Assembly: GCF_026130545.1 (NCBI RefSeq)
Contig: NZ_JAMOIM010000002.1
Location: forward strand, 186,001 to 250,000
DNA length: 64,000 nt
From: Lichenifustis flavocetrariae
GTDB lineage: Bacteria > Pseudomonadota > Alphaproteobacteria > Rhizobiales > Beijerinckiaceae
Reading direction: 5' to 3'
The notes under the pieces were generated by a model. The model searched no databases, had not been told where the DNA came from, and saw nothing but the letters and a program-made list of their open reading frames with translations. Shown here piece after piece: positions 1 through 12,057 of this stretch. Position numbers and translations under genes: made by a program. The stretch's first letter is position 1. Each line of letters opens with the position of its first letter.

Positions 1-2
1 AC

Positions 3-2102
3 TACCGCACGACCTTTCTGCGGGAAATCCCCAAGCTCTATGCGGAACTCGAACATCTCGTCGGCCAGCCCGTCGCGCCCTTCTTCCGCATGGGGAATTG
101 GATCGGCGGCGATCGCGACGGCAACCCGAACGTGAACGCGGAAACCCTCGACGTCGCGGTGCGGCGGCAATGCGAGACAGCCCTCACCTATTACCTGGAA
201 GAATTGCATCATCTCGGCGCGGAATTGTCGCTGTCGCGGATGCTGGTCGGCTGTTCGGAGGAGGTCGATGCGCTCGCAAGCGCGTCTAAGGATTCGAGCG
301 CCCACCGGGAGGACGAGCCCTACCGTCGGGCCACGCTCGGCGTTTATGGCCGGCTCGCGGCGACGCTGAAGTCGCTGACCGGCGCCATTGCGCCGCACAC
401 GAGCGCGACGCCTTTTGCCCCTTATGAAGACTCGATCTCCCTTCTGAGCGATCTGCGGATCATCGAATCGTCCTTGGACGCGCATCATGCTGCGGCCGTT
501 GCCGGGTTGCGGCTGCGTCCGCTCATCCGCGCCGTGGAGGTCTTCGGCTTCCACCTGGCGACGGTCGACTTGCGGCAGAGTTCCGATCGTCACGAGGAGG
601 TGTTGGTCGAGCTCTTCGCCCAGGCCGGGGTCGAGGAAGACTATTCCGCTCTCGATGAACAGGCCAAGCAGTCCCTCCTGCTGAAGGTCCTTGGCGACCC
701 ACGCCCACTCAGGCTGCCTTTCGCGACCTATTCGGAGCGAACCCAAGGCGAGTTCGACATTTTCCTCAAGGCGCGCGACATGCGCCGCGCCTTCGGTCCT
801 GACACCATCCGCCACTACATCATCAGCCACACCGAAACGGTCAGCGACCTTCTTGAGGTCTTGCTGCTGCAGAAGGAATTCGGCCTGCTGCACGGCAATG
901 TGAGCGCCGACGAGGGGAACAGCAGCAGGGCCGAACTCATCGTCTCTCCCCTGTTCGAGACCATCGCGGACCTGCGCAATGCCGAACCCATCATGCGGGC
1001 CTTCTACGGCCTGCCGGGCATTCTCGGCCTCATCGAGCGCTCCGGCGCCGAGCAGGACATCATGCTCGGCTACTCCGACAGCAACAAGGATGGCGGCTTC
1101 TTCACGAGTTCCTGGGAGCTCTATCGTGGTTCGACCGCTCTGGTGCGCTTCTTCGACCAGATGCCAAAGATCACCCTGCGGCTGTTCCATGGTCGCGGCG
1201 GCGTCGTCGGGCGCGGCGGTGGTCCGAGCTATCAGGCGATCCTGGCGCAGCCGCCCGGGACCGTCAAAGGCCAGATCCGCCTGACCGAACAAGGCGAGGT
1301 TATTTCAAGCAAATACGCCAATGCGGATATCGGCCGCCGCAACCTGGAGACGCTGATGGCCGCGAGCCTTGAGGCCACGCTCCTGTCCGGCAAGGAGGTG
1401 CCGCCAGACGCGTTTTTGGACGCTGCGGCAACGCTGTCGGCTAACAGCATGGCGGCGTACCGGGCCGTCGTTTACGACATGCCGGGCTTCACCGACTATT
1501 TCTTCTCCGCGACGCCGATCTCGGAAATCGCCGAACTCAACATCGGGTCGCGGCCCGCATCGCGGAAAGCAAACCGACGGATCGAAGACCTTCGCGCCAT
1601 TCCATGGAGTTTCTCCTGGGGCCAGAGCCGGGTCACCCTGCCGGGCTGGTTCGGCTTCGGATCAAGCGTGGCGGCCTTCCTCGATCAGAATCCCGATGGC
1701 TTGGCGTTGCTTCAGCGCATGCATCGCGAGTGGCCATTCTTCACCACGCTTCTGTCGAACATGGACATGGTGCTGGCCAAGGCCGACCGGTCAGTCGCGC
1801 GGCGCTACGCCGAACTCGTGCCTGATCGCGCCCTGGCCAACCGCATTTTCCAGGCCATCGAAAAGGAGTGGGACAGTACCGTCTGGGCGCTCGACCAGAT
1901 CACGGGCTCGACCGAGCGTCTCGCCGAGAATCCGAGCCTCGCCCGTTCCATCGCCCATCGCTTCCCCTATATCACGCCGCTCAATCACCTGCAGGTCGAC
2001 CTCATCCGGCGCTGGCGGGCAGGCCAGACCGAGGAGAAGATCCAGCGAGGCATTCTTATTTCGATCAATGGTGTGGCGGCAGGCCTGCGGAATACCGGCT
2101 AA
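3..2102 (+). CDS. ppc: Phosphoenolpyruvate carboxylase, 5'-truncated
   Basis: The enzyme carboxylates phosphoenolpyruvate with bicarbonate to give oxaloacetate, an anaplerotic cytosolic reaction. The window opens inside the gene: the frame is open from base 3 and its first residues ([17 protein letters not shown]) already align with internal PEPC sequence. About 700 of the usual 880-930 residues are present. Family blocks visible are [14 protein letters not shown] near the start, [27 protein letters not shown] and the C-terminal tail ending NTG, with Asn-Thr-Gly being the usual terminus. The upstream TAHPTE catalytic-histidine block lies outside the window. A first internal ATG at 90 is not the true start. 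Identification is very secure. Confidence 0.97.
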   Translation, partial: YRTTFLREIPKLYAELEHLVGQPVAPFFRMGNWIGGDRDGNPNVNAETLDVAVRRQCETALTYYLEELHHLGAELSLSRMLVGCSEEVDALASASKDSSAHREDEPYRRATLGVYGRLAATLKSLTGAIAPHTSATPFAPYEDSISLLSDLRIIESSLDAHHAAAVAGLRLRPLIRAVEVFGFHLATVDLRQSSDRHEEVLVELFAQAGVEEDYSALDEQAKQSLLLKVLGDPRPLRLPFATYSERTQGEFDIFLKARDMRRAFGPDTIRHYIISHTETVSDLLEVLLLQKEFGLLHGNVSADEGNSSRAELIVSPLFETIADLRNAEPIMRAFYGLPGILGLIERSGAEQDIMLGYSDSNKDGGFFTSSWELYRGSTALVRFFDQMPKITLRLFHGRGGVVGRGGGPSYQAILAQPPGTVKGQIRLTEQGEVISSKYANADIGRRNLETLMAASLEATLLSGKEVPPDAFLDAAATLSANSMAAYRAVVYDMPGFTDYFFSATPISEIAELNIGSRPASRKANRRIEDLRAIPWSFSWGQSRVTLPGWFGFGSSVAAFLDQNPDGLALLQRMHREWPFFTTLLSNMDMVLAKADRSVARRYAELVPDRALANRIFQAIEKEWDSTVWALDQITGSTERLAENPSLARSIAHRFPYITPLNHLQVDLIRRWRAGQTEEKIQRGILISINGVAAGLRNTG

Positions 2103-2184
2103 GCGCACGCAGGCGATCACAAACTGCCCGCAAACCCTCGCTAGCTTTGGCTGATCCGTTTTCGGCCAAGCAGAGGACAGAAGC

Positions 2185-2772
2185 TTGTCAAATCCATCGC
2201 CATCGACATTTCGGGCCCCTCTGATGCCTCCCACTCGCTACGATCGAGTGGCGCAAGCCCTGCACTGGCTTACGGCCCTGCTGATCTTCGCGATCCTGCC
2301 GATCGCGTGGCACATGATCATGCTGGCCCGCGACAATCCTCAGCGAGAGACGTGGTACACGGTTCACAAATCGATTGGCATCACGATCCTGGCCCTGGCT
2401 GTTTTGCGCCTTGTCTGGCGTGGCTTGCATCCGCCGCCGCCCCTTCCGGACACAATGAGCAAGATCGAGGACGGCGCGGCGGTTCTCAGCCATTGGCTTC
2501 TGTATGTCGTGCTCCTGGCCATGCCGATCAGCGGCTATCTCCTGTCGGCCGCCGGCGGGCATCCTGTCAGCTATTTCGGCTTGTTCGAGATCCCAAATCT
2601 CGTGCCGCAATCCCCAACCCTGTCCCGCGCCGGCGCCACAGTCCACATTCTTGGGCAATGGGCCGTCTATGCACTCATCGTGCTGCACCTTGCCGCGACA
2701 GCGTGGCATATCGTGGTCCGCCGTGACGCCCTCCTGGATCGGATGCTGCCGGAGCAGACTCATTCCTCTTGA
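2185..2772 (+). CDS. Cytochrome b561 family protein
   Basis: Four-helix, di-heme membrane cytochrome of the bacterial b561/CybB type, thought to pass electrons at the quinone level in the inner membrane. The 195-residue frame has four hydrophobic segments with histidines where the family has heme ligands: ALHWLTALL in helix 1, WYTVHKSIGI at the start of helix 2, LSHWLLY and HLAATAWH in the last helix. The TTG start at 2185 is chosen because GAGGA lies about 8 bases upstream. An ATG at 2224 would remove 13 residues but has no visible ribosome site. Substrate or partner cannot be told. Confidence 0.85.
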   Translation: MSNPSPSTFRAPLMPPTRYDRVAQALHWLTALLIFAILPIAWHMIMLARDNPQRETWYTVHKSIGITILALAVLRLVWRGLHPPPPLPDTMSKIEDGAAVLSHWLLYVVLLAMPISGYLLSAAGGHPVSYFGLFEIPNLVPQSPTLSRAGATVHILGQWAVYALIVLHLAATAWHIVVRRDALLDRMLPEQTHSS

Positions 2773-2919
2773 GGGCAACCCCGTCCACGAAAGCCGCTTG
2801 CACAACACACGGACGGCAGGCCCGCATGTCTCCCGTCGAACGGGCCTCAATCCGCCCGGGACATTGAAGCTGCCGTTCCGGCGATTTGAACCGTTTCGGG
2901 AGTCCTGCCACAAGGGATC

Positions 2920-4095
2920 ATGACCCCAAGAAGCCCCCACATTCCCTCCGCGCTTCGTCGTTTCATGAACAGCGAAGCGAGCGGCGGGCTTGTGCTGATG
3001 GCGGTTGCGGCGCTCGCGCTCCTGCTCGCGAATTCCCCTCTGCTGTCCCTCTACCGTGCCTTCGTCCACTCTCCAGTTGCGGGATTGTCCCTGGAGACTT
3101 GGGTGAACGATGCCCTCATGGCCGTGTTCTTCCTCCTGGTTGGACTTGAGATCAAACGGGAGGTCCTGCACGGGCAGTTGCGCAGTTGGCACGACCGCGT
3201 GTTGCCCGGCTTCGGCGCGATCGGCGGGATGCTGGTTCCGGCAGTCGTTTTCGCGGCGATCAACTGGACCCATCCTGGCAGCCTGCGCGGCTGGGCCATC
3301 CCCTCGGCAACCGATATCGCGTTCGCGCTCGGCGTTCTATCACTGCTCGGTAAGCGGGTGCCGGCCTCGCTCAAGGTGTTTCTGACGGCCTTGGCGGTCC
3401 TAGACGACCTGGGAGCCGTCCTGATCATCGCGCTCTTCTACACCGACGCCCTCTCATGGCCGATGCTGGGCCTTGCAGCGCTGACATTCGCCGGGTTGGT
3501 GGCCATGAATCGCGCAGGGGTTCGCCGCCTGTGGCCCTACCTGCTGGTGGGTGCGGTCCTCTGGGCTCTGGTTTGGCGATCCGGGATCCATCCGACGGTG
3601 GCCGGTGTCCTGCTTGCCGTCACGGTGCCGGAGGGGCGATCACGCGAGACAGCCACACCGCTGCAACGACTCGAAATGGGTCTGGAGCCATGGGTGGCCT
3701 TCGCGGTTCTGCCCATCTTCGCCTTCGTCAATGCCGGCGTGTCGTTCGGCGCCCAGGGGGTGACGGCCCTTCTGCATCCCGTCACGCTCGGCGTGGCAGC
3801 GGGCCTGGCCCTGGGCAAGCAGTGCGGTGTGATGGCAAGCTTGTGGGTTGCGGTTCGCAGTGGACTTGCCCAGCGTCCGGCCGGTGCGAGTTGGGGTCAG
3901 GTCTATGGTGTCGCGCTCCTGTGCGGGATCGGCTTCACCATGAGCCTGTTCATCGGCCTGTTGGCCTACGCGGCGCGGCCGGACTACCAGGACCAGACGA
4001 AGATCGGTGTGCTGGTCGGCTCACTCCTCTCCGCCTGCGCGGGCGCGCTCGTGCTGCGCCTTACGGCCCGCCCCCGCCCGGCGGGGAAGGCCTGA
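2920..4095 (+). CDS. nhaA: Na+/H+ antiporter NhaA
   Basis: Inner-membrane electrogenic antiporter that expels Na+ in exchange for protons, important for pH and sodium homeostasis. At 391 residues it has the family's usual length, with about 12 hydrophobic helices. The hallmark residues are present: Asp132 in [12 protein letters not shown] and the paired Asp162-Asp163 in AVLDDLGA, which bind the ion. The FMNSEASGG motif near the N-terminus is typical. It follows the b561 gene by about 150 bases on the same strand, with no evident operon partner. Confidence 0.96.
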   Translation: MTPRSPHIPSALRRFMNSEASGGLVLMAVAALALLLANSPLLSLYRAFVHSPVAGLSLETWVNDALMAVFFLLVGLEIKREVLHGQLRSWHDRVLPGFGAIGGMLVPAVVFAAINWTHPGSLRGWAIPSATDIAFALGVLSLLGKRVPASLKVFLTALAVLDDLGAVLIIALFYTDALSWPMLGLAALTFAGLVAMNRAGVRRLWPYLLVGAVLWALVWRSGIHPTVAGVLLAVTVPEGRSRETATPLQRLEMGLEPWVAFAVLPIFAFVNAGVSFGAQGVTALLHPVTLGVAAGLALGKQCGVMASLWVAVRSGLAQRPAGASWGQVYGVALLCGIGFTMSLFIGLLAYAARPDYQDQTKIGVLVGSLLSACAGALVLRLTARPRPAGKA

Positions 4096-4108
4096 TCTGA
4101 CGTTCGTT

Positions 4109-5095
4109 TCAGTGCGCGCCCAGACCCTCGCGCCCGGAGGGCGCCATGAAGTCGAGATCAGGCCCGAGCGGCACGATGCCGGTCGGATTGATGGTGCCAT
4201 GGCTCTCGTAATAATGCCGTTTGATATGCATCAGATCGACGGTCGTCCCAAAGCCCGGCGTCTGGTAGAGATCGCGCAGATAGGCGGACACCGCCGGGTA
4301 ATCGACGATCCGTTGGCGATTGCATTTGAAGTGGCCGAAGTAGACGGCATCGAACCGGACCAACGTCGTGAACAGGCGGATGTCGGCTTCCGTCAGCGCG
4401 GTCCCCATGAGATAGCGCCGATCGGCGAGCCTGCTTTCCAGCCAATCGAGCGTCTCGAAGAGCGGGCCGAACGCCTCGGCGTAGGCCGCCTCGGTGGTGG
4501 CAAAGCCGGCCTTGTAGACGCCGTTGTTCAACGTGTCGTAGATGCGCGCATTTACGAGATCGATCTCAGGCCGGAGCGGCTCGGGGTAAAAGTCCCCTTG
4601 GTGCGCGCCCAGATCATCGAAGGCCGTGTTGAACATGCGGATGATTTCAGAGGACTCGTTGCTGACGATCGTGCCGCGCTCCTTGTCCCATAGAACCGGG
4701 ACCGTCACCCGGCCGGTATAGGTGGGATCGGCGGCGACGTAGATCTCGTGCAAGAAGGCAGCGTGGTGGATCGGATCCGGGATCACGCCAGGGCCCTCCG
4801 CGAAGGTCCAGCCTTGCTCAGCCATGTACCAATGCACGACCGAGATCGGCAGCGCCGCCTCCAGGCCCTTCAGGGCCCGCAGGATCAGGGTGCGATGGGC
4901 CCAGGGGCAGGCCAACGAGACGTAGAGGTGATAGCGGCCGAGCGCCGCCTGAAATCCCTCTTCGCCGGAGGGACCGGGTGCGCCATCCCGCGTGATCCAG
5001 TTTCGGAAGCCTGACTCCTTCCGGACGAAGCGACCGCCGCTCTCTTTTGTGTCGTACCAACGATCCTGCCAGCGCCCATCGACGAGCAGTCCCAT
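4109..5095 (-). CDS. Glutathionyl-hydroquinone reductase (Xi-class GST, YqjG/PcpF-like)
   Basis: Xi-class glutathione transferase that reduces glutathionyl-hydroquinones to hydroquinones using glutathione in the cytosol. The diagnostic block is ACPWAHRTLILRALKGLE, where the cysteine of CPWAHR is the catalytic residue that forms the mixed disulphide. The C-terminal all-helical GST domain is visible in LTEADIRLFTTLVRFDAVYFGHFKCN, and length (328 residues) fits. The start used is the ATG giving MGLLVDGRW, preceded by GGAG about 8 bases upstream and matching the family N-terminus. An in-frame ATG at 5140 would add 15 residues. It converges on nhaA with only 13 bases between the stops. Confidence 0.93.
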   Translation of the reverse strand: MGLLVDGRWQDRWYDTKESGGRFVRKESGFRNWITRDGAPGPSGEEGFQAALGRYHLYVSLACPWAHRTLILRALKGLEAALPISVVHWYMAEQGWTFAEGPGVIPDPIHHAAFLHEIYVAADPTYTGRVTVPVLWDKERGTIVSNESSEIIRMFNTAFDDLGAHQGDFYPEPLRPEIDLVNARIYDTLNNGVYKAGFATTEAAYAEAFGPLFETLDWLESRLADRRYLMGTALTEADIRLFTTLVRFDAVYFGHFKCNRQRIVDYPAVSAYLRDLYQTPGFGTTVDLMHIKRHYYESHGTINPTGIVPLGPDLDFMAPSGREGLGAH

Positions 5096-5403
5096 GATCC
5101 GCGCTCCATGTCCTAGAAGGTTCAACCGAGCATCGGCCATGTGGGTCGCAGCGTCAAACCGGGTGAATGGACCGCTAGGCTAACTGATCGGGGGCGCCCG
5201 AAGGCACCTTGGACGAGATCCTCGCGGCCAGCGCTCGCCGGGCTGCGGTGACAGGCCGGAGATGCACAGGATACCGTCAGCCTCGCCTTCCGCGACCGGG
5301 GGGGCGCGATGGAGGCCCTCTCACGTGCGCCGAGGAAACAGTTCGTTCAGCATCTTTGCAAGAAGTCCCGCCTGCGCCCCCTCAGGGGCTGCGGCATTCA
5401 CGT

Positions 5404-5433
5404 CTTGACAACGGAACCGCGTCCGACTACCTC
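5404..5433 (+). promoter_or_regulatory. Putative groESL promoter
   Basis: CTTGACA at 5404-5410 followed at 17-base spacing by CTACCT resembles an alphaproteobacterial housekeeping or heat-shock promoter. It lies directly before the CIRCE element and about 120 bases before groES. The rest of the roughly 450-base stretch 5096-5552, between the divergent reductase and groES, contains no coding region I can support. Confidence 0.45.
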
Positions 5434-5444
5434 AGCGCCACCGG

Positions 5445-5471
5445 TTAGCACTCTCCCGCATTGAGTGCTAA
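5445..5471 (+). promoter_or_regulatory. CIRCE operator (HrcA binding site)
   Basis: A perfect inverted repeat TTAGCACTC-N9-GAGTGCTAA lies in the groES leader. This is the canonical CIRCE sequence bound by the heat-shock repressor HrcA, so groESL is predicted to be HrcA-repressed. hrcA itself is not in the window. Confidence 0.96.
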
Positions 5472-5552
5472 TTCTGGAATCTGACGAGGCTGATCCCGCG
5501 TCGGTGTGCTTCTATCAGGAGCAACGGCGGGTGTGAAACAGGAAGTCGACAC

Positions 5553-5840
5553 ATGAATTTCCGTCCCCTGCACGACCGCGTGGTCGTGAAGCGTCTCGAA
5601 GGCGAAGAAAAGACCAAGGGCGGCATCATCATCCCCGATACTGCGAAGGAAAAGCCCCAGGAGGGCGAGATCATCGCGGTAGGTCCGGGCGGCCGTGACG
5701 AATCCGGCAAGTTGACCCCCCTCGACGTCAAGGCTGGCGACAAGGTGCTGTTCGGCAAGTGGTCGGGCACAGAGGTCAAGATCGATGGCCAGGATCTCCT
5801 CATCATGAAGGAGAGCGACATCATGGGCGTCGTCGGCTAA
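5553..5840 (+). CDS. groES: Co-chaperonin GroES
   Basis: Heptameric lid of the cytosolic GroEL chaperonin. The 95-residue product begins [14 protein letters not shown] and contains the mobile loop ([21 protein letters not shown]) and the [25 protein letters not shown] end typical of alphaproteobacterial GroES. It is the first gene of a two-gene operon, 43 bases before groEL, behind a CIRCE operator. Confidence 0.98.
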   Translation: MNFRPLHDRVVVKRLEGEEKTKGGIIIPDTAKEKPQEGEIIAVGPGGRDESGKLTPLDVKAGDKVLFGKWSGTEVKIDGQDLLIMKESDIMGVVG

Positions 5841-5871
5841 CTGCCCCGCCCCACCCCGTAATTTCCTTTAG

Positions 5872-7524
<1,653 letters not shown>

Positions 7525-7568
7525 AAGGTCTATGCGGGCTCAATCCGCAGAAGCGATTTAAGACCAGA

Positions 7569-7593
7569 AACCCCGGAGCGATCCGGGGTTTTT
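7569..7593 (+). terminator. Rho-independent terminator of groESL
   Basis: A 9-bp stem (AACCCCGGA / TCCGGGGTT) with a 4-base loop is followed by a run of five T, 45 bases after the groEL stop codon. Confidence 0.9.
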
Positions 7594-7714
7594 GCATTTC
7601 GAAAGAACTCGCTCAACCACAGCGCTTTTGGTTGGAAGACTGACGCGGCTTGATACCGGTTCGGACGTTTCATCTCGGCGGGCGGCGTCACTCGACCACG
7701 AGGGTGTTCGCCCT

Positions 7715-8191
7715 TCAGGACGACGCATTCGACGTCTGGTCTTGAACGGCTCCGTTCGACTGCCACTCCTGGTGCTGCAAGAGATCCGAGACATCGTCTC
7801 CGCTTCCGTCTGCCCGGCCCATCATGTTCCAGACCTCGATGTCCGAGATCAGTCCGTTGCGGGTCACGAGGGTCACGTTGATGGCAGGATAATCCGGGTA
7901 GCCCCGTCCGCTCGATGAGCATATCAGCGACGGGCCGCTGATATCCGGCATGGCATGTTTCAATGGCTCACAGGTGAAACCCATATCGACGAGACGTGTG
8001 GCGGCAGGCTGAAGTCTCGAACCTCGTGGGAAGAGGGACAAAGCTTCGTCCCGGATACCGGTCAGGCTGTTGCTCTTGAGCGCCTGGCGACGAACCGCGC
8101 CATCGACAGTGCTTTCCGTCGCCACCAAGCCCAGCATCGCCGCAACAATGCCGAAAGCGATCAGGACGATGCGTTTGGCGTGGCGGATCAT
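7715..8191 (-). CDS. Hypothetical exported or membrane-anchored protein
   Basis: A 158-residue product I do not recognise. The N-terminus (MIRHAKRIVLIAFGIVAAMLGLVAT) is a basic stretch followed by a hydrophobic helix, so it is either a signal peptide or an uncleaved anchor. The rest is soluble. It has two cysteines (FTCEPLK and SLICSSSG), which could form a disulphide in the periplasm. The segment PDYPAINVTLVTRNGLISDIEVWN looks like a folded beta-rich domain. It lies 28 bases downstream of the GGDEF-EAL gene on the same strand, so they may share a transcript. No function is proposed. Confidence 0.7.
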   Translation of the reverse strand: MIRHAKRIVLIAFGIVAAMLGLVATESTVDGAVRRQALKSNSLTGIRDEALSLFPRGSRLQPAATRLVDMGFTCEPLKHAMPDISGPSLICSSSGRGYPDYPAINVTLVTRNGLISDIEVWNMMGRADGSGDDVSDLLQHQEWQSNGAVQDQTSNASS

Positions 8192-8219
8192 CGGAACTCT
8201 CTACCCAACGCTGTCATGT

Positions 8220-11048
8220 TCAAGCTGCACGAATTGCCGTGTCGCGCACACCGTTGTGCTCAGCGAGCAAGCTCACGACTTGCCCGGCGGGCATTGGGCG
8301 TCCGATCAGGTAACCCTGGATTTCATCGCAGCCGATATCCGTCAGATATTTGAGCTGCCGCGGTGTCTCAACACCCTCCGCGGTCACGCGCATGCCGAGG
8401 TTACGGCCGAGGGTTACGATCGTGCGGATGATCTGCTCCGCCTCCTGGCTTTCGTTCAAATTCTGAAGGAACGAGCGATCGATCTTGATCTTGTCGAAAG
8501 CAAAACGGCGAAGGTAGCTGAGGCTCGAATAGCCCGTTCCGAAATCGTCCATGGCGAATCGAATGCCCATGCTCTTCATGGCCAGAAGATTCTCCATGGC
8601 TCGGGTGTTGTTGGTCATGAAGACCGACTCGGTCAGTTCGAGCTCCAGACGGTTGGGTGCGATCCCGGTTTCGGCAATCACAACCCTCGCGATCTCTGGA
8701 AAGGTCAGATCGCGAAGCTGGGCGATCGACACATTGACGGCTACCCGGATCTCAGGCGGCCACCCGACGGCCTCAGTACAGGCCTGCCGGAGCGCCCAGG
8801 CGCCGATGGCCCCTATGATGCCGGTACGCTCAGCCATCGGGATGAATTCGCCCGGCGACACCATCCCGCGAGTCGGATGATGCCAGCGGATCAACGCCTC
8901 GAACGCCCGCACCTCCATCGTGGCGAGATCGAGCAACGGCTGGTAATAGAGCTCGAATTCGCCGTTCCTCACGGCTCGCCTGAGATCCGCCTCCAGGGTT
9001 ACGCGCGCATTGAGCACTTCCTGCATGGCCGGCTCGAACGCGCAGAGCGATCCCCGCCCCTCTTCCTTGGCCTTGTGCAAGGCCACATCCGCATTTTTCA
9101 AGAGGTCGCCGTAGGATCGACCATGCTGCGGCGCCGTTACGACCCCAGCCGTCGCGCTGATGGTGAGGCTGTGGCCTTCGATCTCGAACGGTATTCGGAG
9201 AACCTCAAGGCAGGAGGTGGCAAAGGCCGAGCTTTCCTCAGGATCTGACACGGACGAGCGCAAGACGGCAAATTCATCCCCGTCGAGTCGCACGACCAGA
9301 TCGGTCCGACGAACCATCCGGGACAGTCGGTCCGCGACACCTCGCAGCAGGCCGTCGCCGACCGAATGACCGAGGGTGTCGTTGATCTCCTTGAAGTGGT
9401 CGATGTCCAGGCAAAACACCGCGAAGCCATCGCCCGACTCAAGGCGTTCCGCCGCTTCGCGGGCCTTCTGCTCGAACATCAGCCGATTGGGTAAACCCGT
9501 TAGGACATCGTGCGTGGCCAGATGGGCGATCCGCGATTCGGCACGCCGCCTTTCCGTAATGTCTTCGTAGGTCGCAAGCCAGCCACCGTCGTCCATCGGT
9601 TCGTGCGTGATTGCAATCACACGATCGCGCCCGAACGCTGCGAAACGCGATGTGCGGATGCGGCGGGCCACCACGAACCGTTCGTGTCGGCGCAGTCTTG
9701 CCGGATTGAAGCCTGGATGGTTCCCTTTCCGGATGCTGAGATCAAGGAGGGCCTGGTAGGTCGTACCCGGTTTGGCTTCGTCGACGTCGAAGCCAAACAG
9801 CGACAGGCATTGCCGGTTCGCAAGCTTGAGCCGACCCTCGCTGTCGAAAACACACAAACCCTGGCTGATGTTGGCGAGGGCCGCATCCAAGGTCGCCTTG
9901 GCGGCCGATAGTGTTTCCTTCTGCTCGGCAATCGTGGTGATGTCGGTATAAAGACCGACAAACCCACCTTCGCTCGTTCGATTGCGGCTGTTTTGAATGC
10001 GGCGCCCATCGGGCAGAACACTCTCCCGCGTGTCTGGCTCATCCGCGACTTCGGCCAGCATGGCGCGCCGGGCGTGCCCGTAGAGGCCGACAAGCTTGCG
10101 CACGGTCTCCAAGGTCGCTCCGGCGGCAAGCTTGGTGTGACCGAGTCCGAGGAAGTCCAAAGCCCGCGCATTGGCGATCTGGATCACCCCACTCTCATCA
10201 GCGACGATCACGCCCTCGTGCGATCCATTGATCGCTTCGGCCAAACGGGTCTGGCTCTTGGTGCGCAGAATGATCTGCTCGTCCATCATGGCCTTGATCC
10301 GGAACCGCATGATCGTCATCGCATGGATCAGATGGCCAAGTTCGTCACTCCCGGTTTTCGGCGCTTCTCCATCAAGGCGTCCTTGGGCGATATCGTTTGC
10401 AAAGGTAACCGCACGTCCGAGCGGGGCCTTCAACCCGTAGAAGAGTGCGAAGGCGGCCATGGTCGCGACCATCGACGCCAATAGAGCACTGACCAGAGCC
10501 ACAGCGACGCTATGTTCAACCATCGTGCTCGCGGCACGCTGATGCTGATCGGCGGCCTCCCCGATGAGATTGATCAACTCCTCGACTTTGCTGTCAACTT
10601 GATGGGAGAGCCCCTCCAAATCACGGGCGGCCGGGGATTTGGGCCCATTTTCCTCGACGGATCTCGCGGCCGCGAGCCAAGCAGCCTCGGCGCCGCGAAG
10701 CTTGTCTCCGAGGCCACTTTGCCTGAGCGAAGGTGTGCGCTCCAAGGCAGTCTCAACGTCGGTCAAAAAAGATCTATGCAGCGCCGAAATGTTCGGGCCT
10801 TCGAGATGCCCGGTTTGCGCGAACTCGGCGCGCATACGGCTGAAATCATTGCCGATCGAGCGAGCGAAGTTGGTCGGCACAACGACGTCTGTGAAGACTT
10901 CGAGCGCGACATTGCCGGCACGCTTGGCGTTGAGAACCGTCAGTCCTGTCAGCGTAGCGCCAACCACCACCATCGTCGCGAACGCCAGGGTGATCCGACG
11001 TCCGATCGTCCACCGTACCATGAACCGCCGAGGCAGCGCTTCCGCCAT
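8220..11048 (-). CDS. Membrane sensor with HAMP, PAS, GGDEF and EAL domains
   Basis: A 942-residue cyclic-di-GMP turnover protein. In order: TM helix 1 (about residues 17-40), a periplasmic helical sensor domain (about 41-182), TM helix 2 (about 183-205), HAMP (about 206-258), two PAS domains (about 267-375 and 385-500), GGDEF (about 505-670) and EAL (about 685-930). The GGDEF signature is DGDEF at 589-593, with an intact RxxD inhibitory site (R580-D583) five residues upstream. The EAL motif is intact at 717-719, with DFGTGYSSL and KIDRSF further on. Both synthesis and hydrolysis look chemically possible, although the first Gly of GGDEF is Asp. The sensed signal is unknown. Confidence 0.93.
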
Positions 11049-11332
11049 GATCTTGTTCCAGACAATCGAGCAAGTTGCGGTTCGACTTGCCGAGACTGAA
11101 GGCTAGCATCGGATACTTTCGGAATTATTCCTATCGGGAACGTTTCCGGAGTTCAGGTCTGGTTCATATCGGCTTTGCAGGAAAACACCGGATTTAAGCG
11201 ATCTGACTGTATCGGCTGAACAATTCTCAGCGGAGCTGCTCTGAACATCAGCTTGCGGGCAAGATTTTCTTCGCTTCGACGTCCGATAGGAGACGCAACC
11301 GCGTACTCTCCCCTGCCGTTCGGACTGCAAGG

Positions 11333-11830
11333 TTAGCCAATCGTGATGCTGGTTCGGCCTGATATTCGAGCAAGCACTCTCCGGAGCGCGGCCGCGTCGA
11401 CGGCGATGCACCCGGCGGTTGGCGCGCCGGCGGGATCCCGCACGTGGAGAAAGATCGCGCTTCCCTTCCGCTTTCGCGCAGGATGGCGATTATGGTCGAT
11501 CACCACAATCAGGTCATAGAGCGTGTCATTCCGCCACAAATGCTCGTGGCTTTGTGCAGATGGAAGATTGACGGGCTGATTATAGTTCGTCGAAGCAGGG
11601 TCGTCACACCATCCGTCCCTTGGACAGAGGGGACGGCTCCCAAGAGCCGACAAAGGCCGTGCCTTCCGATCCGAACGGAACATCACAGCCTCGAGCCGAA
11701 AGGTGCCGGCCGGAGTTGCTCCGTCCCCTTCCCGTTTGCGATGCGAGATGCCGGCTGGGCCCAGCGAGCAGGGGATCACCGATGTTCCCACAAGAAGTTT
11801 TCCCTGCCAGCGGTTGCCGAGGGCGCGCAC
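11333..11830 (-). CDS. L,D-transpeptidase family (YkuD-like) protein
   Basis: YkuD-type proteins make 3-3 peptidoglycan cross-links or attach proteins to peptidoglycan through a catalytic cysteine. The motif is visible as the His of AIFLHVR and the Cys of PTAGCIAV near the C-terminus. The upstream block CSLGPAGISHRKREGDGATPAGTF is typical of the short form often labelled YkuD/ErfK. The only usable start in this frame is GTG at 11830. Homologous-looking sequence (ARLRVV) continues upstream of it without a start codon, so the 5' end is uncertain. No signal peptide is visible in the 165 residues. Confidence 0.8.
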   Translation of the reverse strand: MRALGNRWQGKLLVGTSVIPCSLGPAGISHRKREGDGATPAGTFRLEAVMFRSDRKARPLSALGSRPLCPRDGWCDDPASTNYNQPVNLPSAQSHEHLWRNDTLYDLIVVIDHNRHPARKRKGSAIFLHVRDPAGAPTAGCIAVDAAALRRVLARISGRTSITIG

Positions 11831-12057
11831 GACGCGCAGGCGCGCCAGCCCGCCGCAGGGCTTCGAACGGAGAAAACCCGAGTGTCTTGTGGCGGAGAAC
11901 TTGGTGGCGATGACTTTTCCTCCCAGTCGAGGTCCGATACACCGAAGTCGCTTGCGCAGCCTTCAAGCATTGCGCACCTTGCGAAAGGCGTGGTCCTGCA
12001 GCAAGGAGAACTCGCTCGCGTCCAGAATGGCGTGGCACAGGAGGAGTTTGCACGCAT

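Noticed and set aside
2188..3273. 361-codon minus-strand frame across cytochrome b561 and nhaA
   Set aside because: Spans two well-identified plus-strand genes and has no membrane, domain or start features of its own.
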